From Microcystis aeruginosa W13-11 (GTDB lineage Bacteria > Cyanobacteriota > Cyanobacteriia > Cyanobacteriales > Microcystaceae): a stretch of 64,000 bases of DNA. The notes under the pieces are model-generated. The model saw nothing but the letters and a program-made list of their open reading frames with translations. It was not told the origin of the DNA and did no database searches. How positions within the stretch are numbered: the first letter of the stretch is position 1; every line of letters starts with the position of its first letter. This document shows positions 8,468-20,550 of this stretch, piece by piece. Location of the stretch: assembly GCA_009995705.1 (NCBI GenBank), contig JAADBR010000015.1:1-64000 (forward strand). The letters run 5' to 3'. The position numbers and the translations under genes are program-made.

Positions 8468-9397
8468 TTAACTCTTCCCTGTTTTTTCATCGGGAATTAT
8501 CATCTTGCCTTGGCAGACTAGAACTGATGCACCACCCACAGAAACTTCCGTAATTTCCAGGCTGTTTTTCTGAAACTTTAATTGTAAACTGCTGGGTCTG
8601 CCCATTTCCACTCCTTGGATTATCGTCCATTGATTCATCCCTTCCCTAGAAGATTCTAAAGCCCCTAGGTAGCCCGCTAAAGCGGCCACAGCCGAACCGG
8701 TGGCGGGATCTTCCATAACTCCTAAACCGGGGGCAAACATTCGGCCATAGAGACGAGATAGGGGAGATTCTGGGTCAAAACAGCAGACAAAAAGGGAATT
8801 AGCGGGGGATTGACCTAATAATGATGACCAGAGAGTTAGATTTAGTGTTATTTTACCCAAAATATCTCGGTTTTTAACGGGGATGAATAAAAAAGGGAGA
8901 CCGCAGGAAAAGGCCCGGGGGGGATAACCGGGTAAGAAATCAGCAACGCTTAGGGAAAGAATCGCGGCTAAATCATCGAGAGCATAAGTATCCGTCACTA
9001 ATTCTGGCAATTGTGCCACTTTTAACTCACTATAGACCGGTTTTTCCCCCTCCATGATAATTTTCACCGGTACTAAACCGACTCCTTCCTCCAGATAAAT
9101 CGTAGTTTCTTGGTAGGGGGGAATAGCACCGATTAGGGCTAAAATATAGGCTGTACCGACGGTAGGATGACCAGCAAAGGGTAATTCGGTACTGGGGGTG
9201 AAAATCCGGACTTTTTTAGTGCCTTGGGGCGTTTCTGGCGGAAAAACGAAGACTGTCTCCGAGAAGTTAAATTCGGCGGCGATTTTTTGCATCTGGGTGC
9301 GGGTTAATCCAGACGCTTCCGGAAAAACTGCCAGGGGATTACCGCCAAAAATGCGATCGCTAAAAACATCGGCGGTATAGTAGGAATAGGTAGGCAC
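8468..9397 (-). CDS. PhzF family protein (isomerase/epimerase fold)
   Basis: Member of the PhzF/diaminopimelate-epimerase-like fold. The N-terminal [18 protein letters not shown], the catalytic-region [11 protein letters not shown] (the Glu is the PhzF acid/base), the [19 protein letters not shown] block and the [17 protein letters not shown] block are all visible. I set the start at the GTG encoding the M of [12 protein letters not shown], where family alignments begin (309 residues). An in-frame GTG at 9454 would add 19 residues that look unlike the family. The substrate is not predictable. Confidence 0.85.
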   Translation of the reverse strand: MPTYSYYTADVFSDRIFGGNPLAVFPEASGLTRTQMQKIAAEFNFSETVFVFPPETPQGTKKVRIFTPSTELPFAGHPTVGTAYILALIGAIPPYQETTIYLEEGVGLVPVKIIMEGEKPVYSELKVAQLPELVTDTYALDDLAAILSLSVADFLPGYPPRAFSCGLPFLFIPVKNRDILGKITLNLTLWSSLLGQSPANSLFVCCFDPESPLSRLYGRMFAPGLGVMEDPATGSAVAALAGYLGALESSREGMNQWTIIQGVEMGRPSSLQLKFQKNSLEITEVSVGGASVLVCQGKMIIPDEKTGKS

Positions 9398-9601
9398 GCG
9401 GGAGATAGGGCAACAGTTATCGGAGAATTTTTTGATCTTACACCTAATTTTCACCCCTGACCGCCCCAGTGGTCTGTCTAGGGATAGATACTCCTTGTCG
9501 ATCCTGTTAGTCTTTCTTAAGAAATAATTATAGAGTTTTTCATAAAGATAAGGTATATCTTGAATCGTCTCGGAGTCTCCTAATAACTGCTATAGGCTCT
9601 A

Positions 9602-10075
9602 CTACTCATCCGCTTCTAATCTGGCTAATAAACTGACTAACTTATCTCTGACGGAATTGTGGGTGTATTCGTCTTCAGGGTGAGGTTTTTGATGGGGTTG
9701 TTGAAAATAGGGACGTTCCCCGTATAATTGTCCCCATTTCACATCGACTCGGTGTACTAATTCATAGAGTAATTCTTGATTGTCTAAAATTTCCTTTAGG
9801 ATTAACTGTAAAGCTTGAACGGGATTATCTAAATTTTGACTGACTTTGGTTAATTCTTCATCGACAATAAGCTGTAAAATTATCTGCAAAGCTCCCGAAG
9901 AATCCCCTAAATTAGCGGCAATAAATTGTTTCATCTCTGTGGTAACTTGCACCAATTTGGGGACAGGAGATTCCCCTTTGAGGAAATTCGCTCCCTCTTG
10001 AGCGATAAAATCTGCTAGGGTAAACTCGCGCCTTTCGATGATATCTTGGGAAAAATCTGGTTCTTCAGGGGTCAT
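9602..10075 (-). CDS. Conserved hypothetical protein
   Basis: Protein of 157 residues, acidic and mostly helical. It contains two similar helical stretches: SSGALQIILQLIVDEELTKV and NPVQALQLILKEILDNQELL, which may be an internal repeat of about 30 residues. No signal peptide, membrane segment or known catalytic motif is visible. It is divergent from the aminopeptidase P gene with a short gap (42-62 bases depending on the start chosen). I do not recognise the family. Confidence 0.65.
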   Translation of the reverse strand: MTPEEPDFSQDIIERREFTLADFIAQEGANFLKGESPVPKLVQVTTEMKQFIAANLGDSSGALQIILQLIVDEELTKVSQNLDNPVQALQLILKEILDNQELLYELVHRVDVKWGQLYGERPYFQQPHQKPHPEDEYTHNSVRDKLVSLLARLEADE

Positions 10076-10137
10076 AAACTTAAAAATATTAGCGATAATA
10101 GACTCTAAGACTTATTGTGACATTTTTAGGAATATCT

Positions 10138-11457
10138 ATGGGCATCGATCGCAGGGAGTTTCAACACCGTCGTCAGCAGGTAATGGAAAAAATCGGCAAT
10201 GGAACCGCAATTTTTCGCAGTGCGCCCATGGCGGTCATGCACAATGACGTAGAATACACCTATCGTCAGGATAGTGACTTTTTTTACCTGACAGGATTTA
10301 ATGAACCGGAGGCGGTGGCGGTTTTAGCACCCCATCACCCTGAACACCAGTTTATCCTGTTCGTGCAGCCAAAAGACCCAGAAAAAGAAACCTGGACCGG
10401 CTATCTCCAGGGTGTGGAAGGAGCAAAGGAGATTTTTGCTGCTGATGAGGCCTATTCTATCCAAGAACTGGACGAAAAATTACCCCAATATCTCGAAAAA
10501 GCCGACCGAATTTATTATCATCTCGGCCGGGACAAAACTTTTAATACAAATGTTCTCAAGCACTGGCAAAAATTAATCGCCACTTTTCCCCGTCGCGGCA
10601 CTGGACCGACTGCTATAGAGGATACTAATTTTATTCTCCATCCTTTGCGCTTACTGAAAACCGAGGCCGAATTGGACAATATTCGCCAAGCAACCGCTAT
10701 TTCGTCCCTGGCACATAATCGGGCCAGAGAATTCACCAAAGTTGGTCACTACGAGTATCAAATTCAAGCGGAAATTGAGCATACTTTTCGCCTAGAAGGG
10801 GGTATGGGTCCGGCTTATCCTTCTATTGTCGCTAGTGGTGCTAATGCCTGTATTCTGCACTATATTAACAATAATCGTCAAGTACAAGAAAATGAGCTTT
10901 TGTTAATTGATGCCGGTTGTGCCTACAATTACTATAACGGTGATATTACCCGCACTTTTCCCGTCAATGGTAAATTTACCCCCGAACAAAAAATTATCTA
11001 TGAAATTGTTCTGGAAGCTCAATTAAAGGCGATTGAAGTGGTAAAAACTGGTAATCCTTATAATCTTTTTCATGACACGGCCGTGAGGACAATTGTGGAG
11101 GGATTAGTGGATTTAGGGCTATTGGTCGGCGACATTGATGAGATAATTAAAGAGGAAAAATATAAGCCTTTTTATATGCACAGAACTGGCCATTGGTTAG
11201 GATTAGATGTCCATGATGCGGGAGGTTATAAAGTTAACGAAGAAACTTGGCAAACTTTGCAGCCTGGTCATGTTTTAACCGTGGAACCGGGGATTTATAT
11301 CTCTCCCGATATTAAACCTGCTGAAGGACAGCCGGAAGTGCCGGAAAAATGGCGAGGTATCGGTATCCGTATCGAAGATGATGTGTTAGTTACTGCCACA
11401 GGAAATGAGGTTTTAACTGCAACGGTTCCCAAAAAAGTTGAGGATATCGAATCTTAA
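10138..11457 (+). CDS. pepP: Xaa-Pro aminopeptidase (aminopeptidase P)
   Basis: Metallopeptidase that removes the first residue of peptides with Pro at position 2. The pita-bread domain ligands are present in order: LLIDAGCAY and NGDITRTF (two Asp), MHRTGHWLGLDVHD (His), VEPGIYI (Glu) and IRIEDDVLVT (Glu). The N-terminal domain begins at MGIDRREFQHRR. I chose the ATG at 10138 because AGGAA (10128-10132) lies 5 bases before it; a GTG at 10117 would add 7 residues without such a site. About 439 residues, as expected. Confidence 0.9.
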   Translation: MGIDRREFQHRRQQVMEKIGNGTAIFRSAPMAVMHNDVEYTYRQDSDFFYLTGFNEPEAVAVLAPHHPEHQFILFVQPKDPEKETWTGYLQGVEGAKEIFAADEAYSIQELDEKLPQYLEKADRIYYHLGRDKTFNTNVLKHWQKLIATFPRRGTGPTAIEDTNFILHPLRLLKTEAELDNIRQATAISSLAHNRAREFTKVGHYEYQIQAEIEHTFRLEGGMGPAYPSIVASGANACILHYINNNRQVQENELLLIDAGCAYNYYNGDITRTFPVNGKFTPEQKIIYEIVLEAQLKAIEVVKTGNPYNLFHDTAVRTIVEGLVDLGLLVGDIDEIIKEEKYKPFYMHRTGHWLGLDVHDAGGYKVNEETWQTLQPGHVLTVEPGIYISPDIKPAEGQPEVPEKWRGIGIRIEDDVLVTATGNEVLTATVPKKVEDIES

Positions 11458-11465
11458 GTAAAAAG

Positions 11466-11551
11466 CTAGGTGTTAAAAATTGTCAGATTCCCCCTAACTT
11501 ATTAAGGGGGTATCAAAGGCAAGATTTATCTTCAAAGGAGATTCAATTAAG
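11466..11551. repeat. Partial MITE-like repeat upstream of the Uma2 genes
   Basis: The stretch begins AGGTGTTAAAAATTGTCAGATT, cut here to its key part GTTAAAAATTGTCAGATT, continues with CCCCC..GGGGG complementary runs and ends near CAAGATTTATCTTC..CAATTAAG. The same arrangement occurs at 20448-20550 and 56392-56530 and frames 31493-31747. This copy lacks the right end that other copies have (TAACTACTTACTTAAC-like). Confidence 0.6.
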
Positions 11552-11569
11552 TTTTTTCTAGAGGTTATC

Positions 11570-12136
11570 ATGATTACTACCCGACAAAAAATATATACCT
11601 TTGCGGAATATTTAAATTATCAGGACTCCACAGATAATAAATACGAATTATTTAACGGAGAATTAATTTCCATGCCTCCCGCTAGTGGCTTTCATTCTTT
11701 GATACTTAGATATATATTTAAGGTGTTAGAAAGGGAAATAGAGAGGCTACAATTAGACTGGCAAGTTATGCCCGCTACCGTGGGAATTCGCACCGATAAA
11801 GCTAAATCGAGAATCCCAGACTTAATGATTTTAACTGCCGAACAATGTCAAGAGATTAGAAATATGACCACAGCAGTGATTGAATTTCCTCCCCTGTTAG
11901 TTGTAGAAATTGTTAGCCCCAATAATGCTGATGATGACTACCGTTATAAACGTTCAGAATACGCAGTGAGAGGCATTCCTGAATACTGGATTATCGATCC
12001 TATTGCCCTAAAAATATCGGTTTTAAACCTAATTTCGGGATTTTATGAACTGGCAGAATTTAACAACGAAGATAGGATAATATCGGTGACATTTCCCGAT
12101 TTACAATTAACTCCTCAAATGGTCTTTGCACAGTAA
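11570..12136 (+). CDS. Uma2 family endonuclease-like protein, first of a tandem pair
   Basis: Protein of 188 residues of the PD-(D/E)xK superfamily expanded in cyanobacteria (Uma2/DUF820). The core runs IPDLMIL (Asp of the motif), then VVEIVSPNN (Glu), then YKRSEYAVRGIPEYWIIDP with the conserved EYWIID strand. The neighbouring gene is nearly the same except in residues about 43-66. Cellular role is unknown; no defence partner is adjacent. Confidence 0.85.
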   Translation: MITTRQKIYTFAEYLNYQDSTDNKYELFNGELISMPPASGFHSLILRYIFKVLEREIERLQLDWQVMPATVGIRTDKAKSRIPDLMILTAEQCQEIRNMTTAVIEFPPLLVVEIVSPNNADDDYRYKRSEYAVRGIPEYWIIDPIALKISVLNLISGFYELAEFNNEDRIISVTFPDLQLTPQMVFAQ

Positions 12137-12156
12137 AATCTTAGCTGGAGACTTTT

Positions 12157-14747
<2,591 letters not shown>

Positions 14748-14813
14748 ATACAATTATTTGACGTTAAAAAGACTTGTTCTGAGAAAATATTACGGAAGCA
14801 AAGTTAAATAATT

Positions 14814-15890
14814 TTACATACCATTTAGAGGCAAATGTAATTGTTTATATTCTATAGAGGAGTTAATCTTATGAGAGCTTTTATCTCGTGGTATAGTTAA
14901 TGTATTATATCTTCTTTCTAGCAATCGAGTAAAAGTAAGCCAAGAAATCACCCTAGAACGATAATCTCTAAGGGTTTTATTTGTGGGTCGTTTACCAGAA
15001 GTAGAAGTACAGATACTAGCAATAATTTCTTCTACTCGCCAGGGGGTTATTGACTTATGAATTTCTAATTCTTTATAGATTTTTTGTATAAGAATATGTT
15101 TTTTGAGGGCGAATGATAAATATTGAGAAATATCATCTTCTCCTTTACCTATAAGCTCTCTTGCCGCTAAGATTTTTTTCTCATGATTGATGAATATCAT
15201 GTCAAAATTTTCCAAATCCCAAATAAGACTATTAATTGTTGTGTCTCTTCGTTCTAATTTTTGCTTAAGTTCTTTTTTGGTTATACCTTTATAGCCACTT
15301 GTTTGAATTATTTTTAATGCTTCGATTACTGTAGTAATTGAATTTCGTACCATATAAGTTGATAAGGAAGGTTTATCTACTAGAAATTCTAAACTTAGAG
15401 ATAAAGTTAGCTGTTCGTATTTGGGTTTGTAATTATTATGTTCTTGTTTTAGTAAAAGGTTGAATTCATAACGAGTAATAAAGTTTTCTACCGACCAAAG
15501 AGATAAATTTTGTTTAGTAAAGACATATTTTTGGGGAGATTGAGTAATAATTGCATCAACTGGTATGGGCAAACCACACTCTACTTCGATGGCTGATTCA
15601 ATATCTGAATCGTATTGACGCGCATTCTGAAAAATAGTAGCTGAACCTTCACAGATATGAAATCTAGACTCCAGAAGATTAATCAATTTATCAGCATCTT
15701 TTGATGAATTCATACTGCTCAGGGTATAAACCTTTTCAACGCACGGCCTAGTTATATAAAAAATTATTTCTTGAGATTGATGGGGACTTTTAATAACCTC
15801 CCAAAGCTTCCTACCCGACTCACATGATTTATTAACTGTACGATTAAGCAATATTTCTGTGATTAAATATTGGTCAATTAAAACTTTCAT
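14814..15890 (-). CDS. PIN-like protein with C-terminal winged-helix region
   Basis: Protein of 358 residues. The N-terminus MKVLIDQYLITEILL places an Asp at position 6, and about 100 residues later AIEVECGLPIPVDAIITQSP resembles the acidic strand-turn of VapC/PIN nucleases. Residues about 185-250 look like a winged helix (TVIEALKIIQTSGYKGITKK). The rest is helical and basic. Its ATG shares one base with the stop of the upstream regulator gene (TAATG), so the two are translationally coupled. Possible toxin or regulator partner of that HTH gene. The PIN call is from pattern only. Confidence 0.55.
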   Translation of the reverse strand: MKVLIDQYLITEILLNRTVNKSCESGRKLWEVIKSPHQSQEIIFYITRPCVEKVYTLSSMNSSKDADKLINLLESRFHICEGSATIFQNARQYDSDIESAIEVECGLPIPVDAIITQSPQKYVFTKQNLSLWSVENFITRYEFNLLLKQEHNNYKPKYEQLTLSLSLEFLVDKPSLSTYMVRNSITTVIEALKIIQTSGYKGITKKELKQKLERRDTTINSLIWDLENFDMIFINHEKKILAARELIGKGEDDISQYLSFALKKHILIQKIYKELEIHKSITPWRVEEIIASICTSTSGKRPTNKTLRDYRSRVISWLTFTRLLERRYNTLTIPRDKSSHKINSSIEYKQLHLPLNGM

Positions 15891-16852
15891 TAGTTACACT
15901 CCTCTCTACTGATATATTCGGAGTTAACTTTTTTCTCTATTACTTCAACAGGATTTTCAGTACCCATAAGTTTAAATAAATTATCTATTTCTGGGATATT
16001 TGGATGAGTAAAACTATCCAAATCTACGGAAGTATTATCGATTAACTGAGCAACAGCATCAAGATAATCCTTAAGTTCCATTTTATGAGCTTGAGCAAAT
16101 AAATTAAGGGTTTCTACCTTTGTTCCTTCTCCCTGTTCAATGCGTCTCACTTGACGCTCGGATACTCCTATAATATCTGATTGTCGCAGTTGATGCTGTT
16201 TGCGTAAAGAGGCAATTGCTTGACCAATAATCCGATCATGTTTTAATTTAATCGCTGCAAATTTTTGTTTTGTTGCCGGTTCAATTACACTCAAAAAAGC
16301 CGCTATATCAAGATGAATGTCCACCACTGGCCAATGAATATAACTACCATCTTCTGCTATAATAAAATTCTCTCTTTCTTCTAGAGGAATACGCTGTAAA
16401 GCTGGCATAGATGCAAAGGGAATTTCTAGCTCATCGAGATCACAGCGACTGATTAATAAACTTTCCCCAATCACTAAAGCTGTGGCGATTAAATGCTCTT
16501 GCGCTCCCCAAATCCAAGCATTAATCACCCTTGTTGGTAAAGTAAAATCTCGATAAACGAGGGTATTTCGCAGGGTGCGTAAATTGGCCCGTTTAAATAG
16601 TTGCGGCAAGCAGATAGAATCAATGTCTGCTCGGACAAAAAGACCTCGCAGATGATGTTTATCATTAGCGGTTCTGACAATATCTGACACTGCTTTTAAA
16701 CTGGTCAAAGAAGTACAAATAAAGATGTTTTTTAAAGAATCAATATTCTTTAAATCTGGTAAAGAAAGAATCTGCACAGATTGAGACTCTGGCAAGAAAT
16801 TATAACTTTCTTTATCCTCAATTATAACAGTAATTTCTGGCTTATTTAACAT
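15890..16852 (-). CDS. HTH (Xre-type) regulator with a DUF2442-like segment
   Basis: Probable DNA-binding antitoxin or regulator. Residues about 125-200 (FIIAEDGSYIHWPVVDIHLDIAAFL) match the DUF2442 pattern, followed by an Xre helix-turn-helix (RKQHQLRQSDIIGVSERQVR then RIEQGEGT). I start it at the ATG at 16852, which has GGGGA 8 bases upstream; an in-frame ATG at 16888 would add 12 residues (MGGKSLYAGELI) that are the end of the upstream gene's region read in another frame. It follows a DUF4160 gene, a usual partner of DUF2442, and is coupled to the PIN-like gene. Confidence 0.75.
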   Translation of the reverse strand: MLNKPEITVIIEDKESYNFLPESQSVQILSLPDLKNIDSLKNIFICTSLTSLKAVSDIVRTANDKHHLRGLFVRADIDSICLPQLFKRANLRTLRNTLVYRDFTLPTRVINAWIWGAQEHLIATALVIGESLLISRCDLDELEIPFASMPALQRIPLEERENFIIAEDGSYIHWPVVDIHLDIAAFLSVIEPATKQKFAAIKLKHDRIIGQAIASLRKQHQLRQSDIIGVSERQVRRIEQGEGTKVETLNLFAQAHKMELKDYLDAVAQLIDNTSVDLDSFTHPNIPEIDNLFKLMGTENPVEVIEKKVNSEYISREECN

Positions 16853-16854
16853 GA

Positions 16855-17136
16855 TTAATTCCCCTGCGTACAGACTTTTGCCTCCCATTCAATTAGGAGC
16901 GCAGAACGATTGGCTAAAACGTGGTCGAGTATTTGCTTTTTTTCCTTACTAGATATTTTGGCATTGGCGGGCTATTTCACCTGAAAATTTAGAACATTTT
17001 CTTGATTACAAAGTAAGAAAAAAACTCTAATTTCCCATTGCCCCGGTTTACGAACATGAAAATGAGGTGGCAAATGATCGTGAGAATTGAAAAACAGATC
17101 TAAGCCATCTAAATTAAAGGATTCCACCTTGCCCAA
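16855..17136 (-). pseudogene. DUF4160 family gene interrupted by one in-frame amber codon
   Basis: From a TTG start at 17136 (AGGTGA just upstream) the minus strand reads 54 codons, containing LDLFFNSHDHLPPHFHVRKP and QWEIRVFFLL, then hits TAG at 16974-16972. The same frame continues at once with PANAKISSKEKKQILDHVLA and ends NRSALLIEWEAKV.. at the TAA at 16857-16855, 3 bases before the regulator's ATG. Head (HDHLPPHFH) and tail (ALL.EWE.KV) are both typical of DUF4160 proteins, and total length (93 codons) is right. One base change would restore the gene. Family partner of DUF2442 in toxin-antitoxin-like pairs. Confidence 0.75.
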
Positions 17137-17293
17137 ATGTTCACCTCGCCTACCTCAACTCTGGTCACTTAATGCTATTATACACTTAACCAGACATTTT
17201 GTCCTTAAATTCTGAAATATAATGTCTGCTTAATCTAGAACGATCAAAGCGTTAGATTAGAAAGAGTCCTTTTTTGAGAAATATTTAAACCTG

Positions 17294-18115
17294 ATGGTCT
17301 GGCCTTTTAAACCGAAAACCCGCAAACAAATCGCTCGAATAGAAATTACAGGTGCAATTGCCTCCGATACCCGCCAAAGAGTCTTAAAAGCCCTAGAAAT
17401 CGTCAAAGAAAGGCAATATCCCGCCCTACTTCTCCGCATTGACTCCCCCGGGGGAACCGTGGGGGATTCCCAAGAAATTTATGAAGCATTGAAGCGGTTA
17501 CAAAAAACCACCAAAATAATCGCTAGTTTTGGCAATATTTCCGCCTCTGGCGGCGTTTATATCGGTATGGGGGCTAATTATATTATGGCTAACCCCGGCA
17601 CGATTACCGGCTCGATCGGTGTTATCCTGAGAGGGAACAATCTAGAAAAATTGTTGGATAAGGTGGGAGTTTCGTTTAAAGTGATTAAATCAGGCCCTTA
17701 TAAAGATATTCTCTCCTTCGATCGAGAATTAACTGATGAAGAGGAAAGAATTCTCCAAGATATGATCGATACCAGTTATCAGCAATTTCTGCAAACCGTC
17801 GCCGGAGCCAGAAATTTAGATGTCAATCAGGTGAAAAGTTTTGCCGATGGGCGCATTTTTACCGGTCAACAGGCGTTAGAATTGGGAGTGGTTGATCGCT
17901 TGGGAACCGAGGAAGATGCCCGACTTTGGGCGCTAGAATTGGCAGGATTACCCCTAGATAAAACTAAATGTCAGACTATCGAAGAACCGAAACCCCTCCT
18001 CAGTCGTCTGACAGGCAATCGTTCCCAAATACCCCCAGGATTACAAAAAACCCTACAGCGTCTAGAATTTGAATTGGAAGTGAACGGACAACTGTTGTGG
18101 TTATACCGACCCTGA
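17294..18115 (+). CDS. sppA: Signal peptide peptidase SppA (short form)
   Basis: Serine protease of the ClpP/crotonase fold that digests leftover signal peptides. The catalytic Ser is in SASGGVY (S85) and the general-base Lys in SGPYKDI (K137). RIDSPGGTVGDS forms the substrate-binding strand. The 273-residue length matches the short, single-domain form. No clear N-terminal membrane anchor is seen, so it may be cytoplasmic or peripherally bound. aroH follows on the same strand 68 bases later. Confidence 0.9.
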   Translation: MVWPFKPKTRKQIARIEITGAIASDTRQRVLKALEIVKERQYPALLLRIDSPGGTVGDSQEIYEALKRLQKTTKIIASFGNISASGGVYIGMGANYIMANPGTITGSIGVILRGNNLEKLLDKVGVSFKVIKSGPYKDILSFDRELTDEEERILQDMIDTSYQQFLQTVAGARNLDVNQVKSFADGRIFTGQQALELGVVDRLGTEEDARLWALELAGLPLDKTKCQTIEEPKPLLSRLTGNRSQIPPGLQKTLQRLEFELEVNGQLLWLYRP

Positions 18116-18183
18116 TGGTTAGATTAAAATCGAGAAAAAGGGCGCGTTAACCCCTAAAATTGACTCATCAGGATTAGCGGAGG

Positions 18184-18585
18184 ATGACAATCGTGCAGTG
18201 GAAGGTTCGAGCCATTCGGGGAGCGACGACGGTGACGGTTAATACTATTGAAGCTATACGAGAAGCAGTGACAGAACTCCTCGAAGCGATCGAAACTCAC
18301 AATAGTCTCGATCCCGATGATATTGTTAGTATTATCTTTACGGCAACTCAGGATTTAGACGCGATTTTCCCCGCTGCTATCGCTCGTGAACGTCCCCACT
18401 GGCAAAATGTCCCCCTCCTCGATGTGCAACAGATGCAGGTCGTTGGTAGTCTGGAAAAGTGTGTTCGCATAATTCTCCACGTTAATACTCCCAAACTACA
18501 AGGGGAAATGCAGCACGTCTATCTCCGGGGGGCGAAAAATCTTCGCCCCGATTGGCAGATTTCTCCAGTAACTATTAATCGCTAA
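18184..18585 (+). CDS. aroH: Chorismate mutase, AroH type
   Basis: Converts chorismate to prephenate for Phe and Tyr synthesis. The 133 residues match the trimeric AroH fold: the N-terminal VRAIRGATTV (Arg of the active site), the IIFTATQDLDAIFPA segment, then VPLLDVQQMQV and the basic HVYLRGAKNLRPD with the second active-site Arg. Confidence 0.93.
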   Translation: MTIVQWKVRAIRGATTVTVNTIEAIREAVTELLEAIETHNSLDPDDIVSIIFTATQDLDAIFPAAIARERPHWQNVPLLDVQQMQVVGSLEKCVRIILHVNTPKLQGEMQHVYLRGAKNLRPDWQISPVTINR

Positions 18586-18601
18586 AATCTTCGATAACTG
18601 A

Positions 18602-19495
18602 CTAAATCCCCATTTCCGACAGCCAACTCAAAATTAATTGATTAACTTTTTCGGGATGTTCATCGTGGGGACAGTGACCAGCTTTGGCAATCGGATAAAA
18701 TTGGGTATTATTTCCCATTTTAGCTCTTTCTTGGTAAATTACCGAACCAGCGATCGGTGTCCAAGGGTCATCCTCTCCCCAGAGTACCAATAAAGGGCGA
18801 TCGATTGGCGGTAATAATTCCTGGGGAGAAGGTCCGGGGGGTGCTGTCAACACCGATGCAAACACTCCCCACGCACCCGCATCACAGGAGGGTTGATAGA
18901 GAATTTCGACTAATTCCTCGGTAATCGCAGTATGGTCGCGATAAACCTGTTTTAAGGTGTTCCGGATGCGATTTTTCTGTCTTACCTGTTCAAAAATAAA
19001 CTTTCCTGTCACCGGAGAACTAACTAAACCGGTAAAGGCAGCCATAATTAAACGCAAAGGGAAATTTAATTCTTCGGGACGATGGTTTAATCCTCCGGCA
19101 CAGTTAATAATTACGCCTCCGGCAGTGATTTCGGGAGATTCTGCCATCAGCATTAAGGCAATCAGTCCCCCGATGGAATTACCAATAAATACGGTCGGTT
19201 TTGCGATTTTTTCCCGCCAAAAGTCTTGTATTTGCCGCTGCCAAAGGTTGAGACTATAATCTAAATCGGGCTTATCCGCACCCCCAAATCCCAAGAGATC
19301 TAGGGCATAGACTTGATAGCCATTTTCCGCTAAAACGGGGATATTTTTGCGCCAATGACCGATAGATGCACCAAAACCGTGAATTAATACTAGGGGTTGT
19401 CCTTCTCCCCGCACAGTGTAGGGGATGGTGTGACCTTGCCATGTCCAAGACAATTGCTCTAAGCTAGTGGCAGTAAGCGGTGATTGTAGTGCCAT
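18602..19495 (-). CDS. Alpha/beta hydrolase
   Basis: Protein of 297 residues with the alpha/beta hydrolase fold: the oxyanion motif LIHGFGASIGHW (38-49), nucleophile elbow GNSIGG (Ser at 107), the Asp in LWGEDDPWTP and the His in AGHCPHDEHPE. The 60-residue lid region and the HEHP-type end resemble plant and cyanobacterial hydrolases of unknown substrate (pheophytinase/esterase type). It is convergent with aroH and divergent from a second hydrolase gene. Confidence 0.85.
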   Translation of the reverse strand: MALQSPLTATSLEQLSWTWQGHTIPYTVRGEGQPLVLIHGFGASIGHWRKNIPVLAENGYQVYALDLLGFGGADKPDLDYSLNLWQRQIQDFWREKIAKPTVFIGNSIGGLIALMLMAESPEITAGGVIINCAGGLNHRPEELNFPLRLIMAAFTGLVSSPVTGKFIFEQVRQKNRIRNTLKQVYRDHTAITEELVEILYQPSCDAGAWGVFASVLTAPPGPSPQELLPPIDRPLLVLWGEDDPWTPIAGSVIYQERAKMGNNTQFYPIAKAGHCPHDEHPEKVNQLILSWLSEMGI

Positions 19496-19553
19496 TGTAT
19501 GAAGTTTTATTAAGTGATATTTAAATTATAGAGTAAAAATCAGCCGAGAATTT

Positions 19554-20402
19554 ATGCCACAACGCCAGACTTTTACCAATAACTCGATGGCAATTTCCTA
19601 TTTACAATGGAGCGATCGAGGTATGCCTCTATTATTATTGCACGGCATGGCGGATCATGCTTTGGTTTGGTCAAGTTTGGGCGATTATTTAATCTCAAAT
19701 TATCAAGTTATTGCCCCAGATTTGCGGGGACATGGAGAAAGCAGTAAACCCGCAACCGGTTATCACTTTCAGGATTATATCGGCGATTTAAGGGCTTTAA
19801 TTAATCATTTAGGTTGGACGCAAGCACATATTTTAGGTCATTCTTGGAGTGCTAAAATAGCGGCGATTTGGGCAACTCAACAGCCGGAAGTATTTAAGAG
19901 TTTAATTTTAGTCGATCCCTTTTTTATCGATAAAATGCCTAGTTTGATTAGGATAACTTTTCCGATTCTCTATCAGGTTTTGCCCTTTTTAAAGATTACT
20001 CGTTCCTTTGATAGTTATCAGAGCATAGAAGCGATCGCTCGTCAATTAAAACAATATAAAGGTTGGTCAAATTTACAGCAAGAGGTGTTTAAAAATGCCA
20101 TCGAACAAAAAGCTGATGGCAGTTGGAGCAGTAAATTTACTTTATCGGCACGGGGGGAAATTTTTGAGGATGTCATGGGGTTTGCTGGATTAACTAAAAC
20201 TTTAGATATTCCCAGTTTATTAATCCTTCCCCAACAGGGATTAAATCGCACTGCTTGGCAAATTCAATCCTATAAAAAGTATTTAACTTCTCTAGAGATT
20301 AAAAAGATACCGGGTAATCATTGGGCATTTTTAGGGGAACATGAAACTTTTAATCAAGCGGTGGCCGAGTTTTTATCTGTTCGGGAAAATGATGATGGTT
20401 AA
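19554..20402 (+). CDS. Alpha/beta hydrolase
   Basis: Second, unrelated-subfamily hydrolase of 282 residues. It has LLLLHGMADHALVW (26-39), PDLRGHGES, the elbow GHSWSAK (Ser at 97) and the C-terminal His in GNHWAFLGEHE. Its promoter region is shared with the divergent hydrolase gene (58 bases between starts). The substrate is unknown. Confidence 0.85.
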   Translation: MPQRQTFTNNSMAISYLQWSDRGMPLLLLHGMADHALVWSSLGDYLISNYQVIAPDLRGHGESSKPATGYHFQDYIGDLRALINHLGWTQAHILGHSWSAKIAAIWATQQPEVFKSLILVDPFFIDKMPSLIRITFPILYQVLPFLKITRSFDSYQSIEAIARQLKQYKGWSNLQQEVFKNAIEQKADGSWSSKFTLSARGEIFEDVMGFAGLTKTLDIPSLLILPQQGLNRTAWQIQSYKKYLTSLEIKKIPGNHWAFLGEHETFNQAVAEFLSVRENDDG

Positions 20403-20447
20403 TGAAAAGGTAATTGAGCTAATTTTAAGCTGGATTACGCTGCGCTA

Positions 20448-20550
20448 GGTAGGTATTAAAAACTTTCAGATTCCCCCCTTATCAAGGGGGGGCAGGGGGG
20501 ATCGAACCTAAAATCCATTTTTAATTTAATTATAACCAGCTACTTAACAC
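20448..20550. repeat. MITE-like repeat
   Basis: Element with the same architecture as 56392-56530: left end TAGGTATTAAAAACTTTCAGAT, key part GGTATTAAAAACTTTCAG, a CCCCCC..GGGGGG hairpin, then CCATTTTTAATTTAATTATAA and an inverted end CTACTTAACACC. The two ends are imperfect inverted repeats. No coding capacity. Confidence 0.65.

Noticed and set aside
9398-9454. Extended N-terminus for the PhzF-like gene
   Set aside because: The extra 19 residues (MKIRCKIKKFSDNCCPISR) do not look like the family start; the GTG at 9397 matches it better, though neither start has a strong ribosome site.
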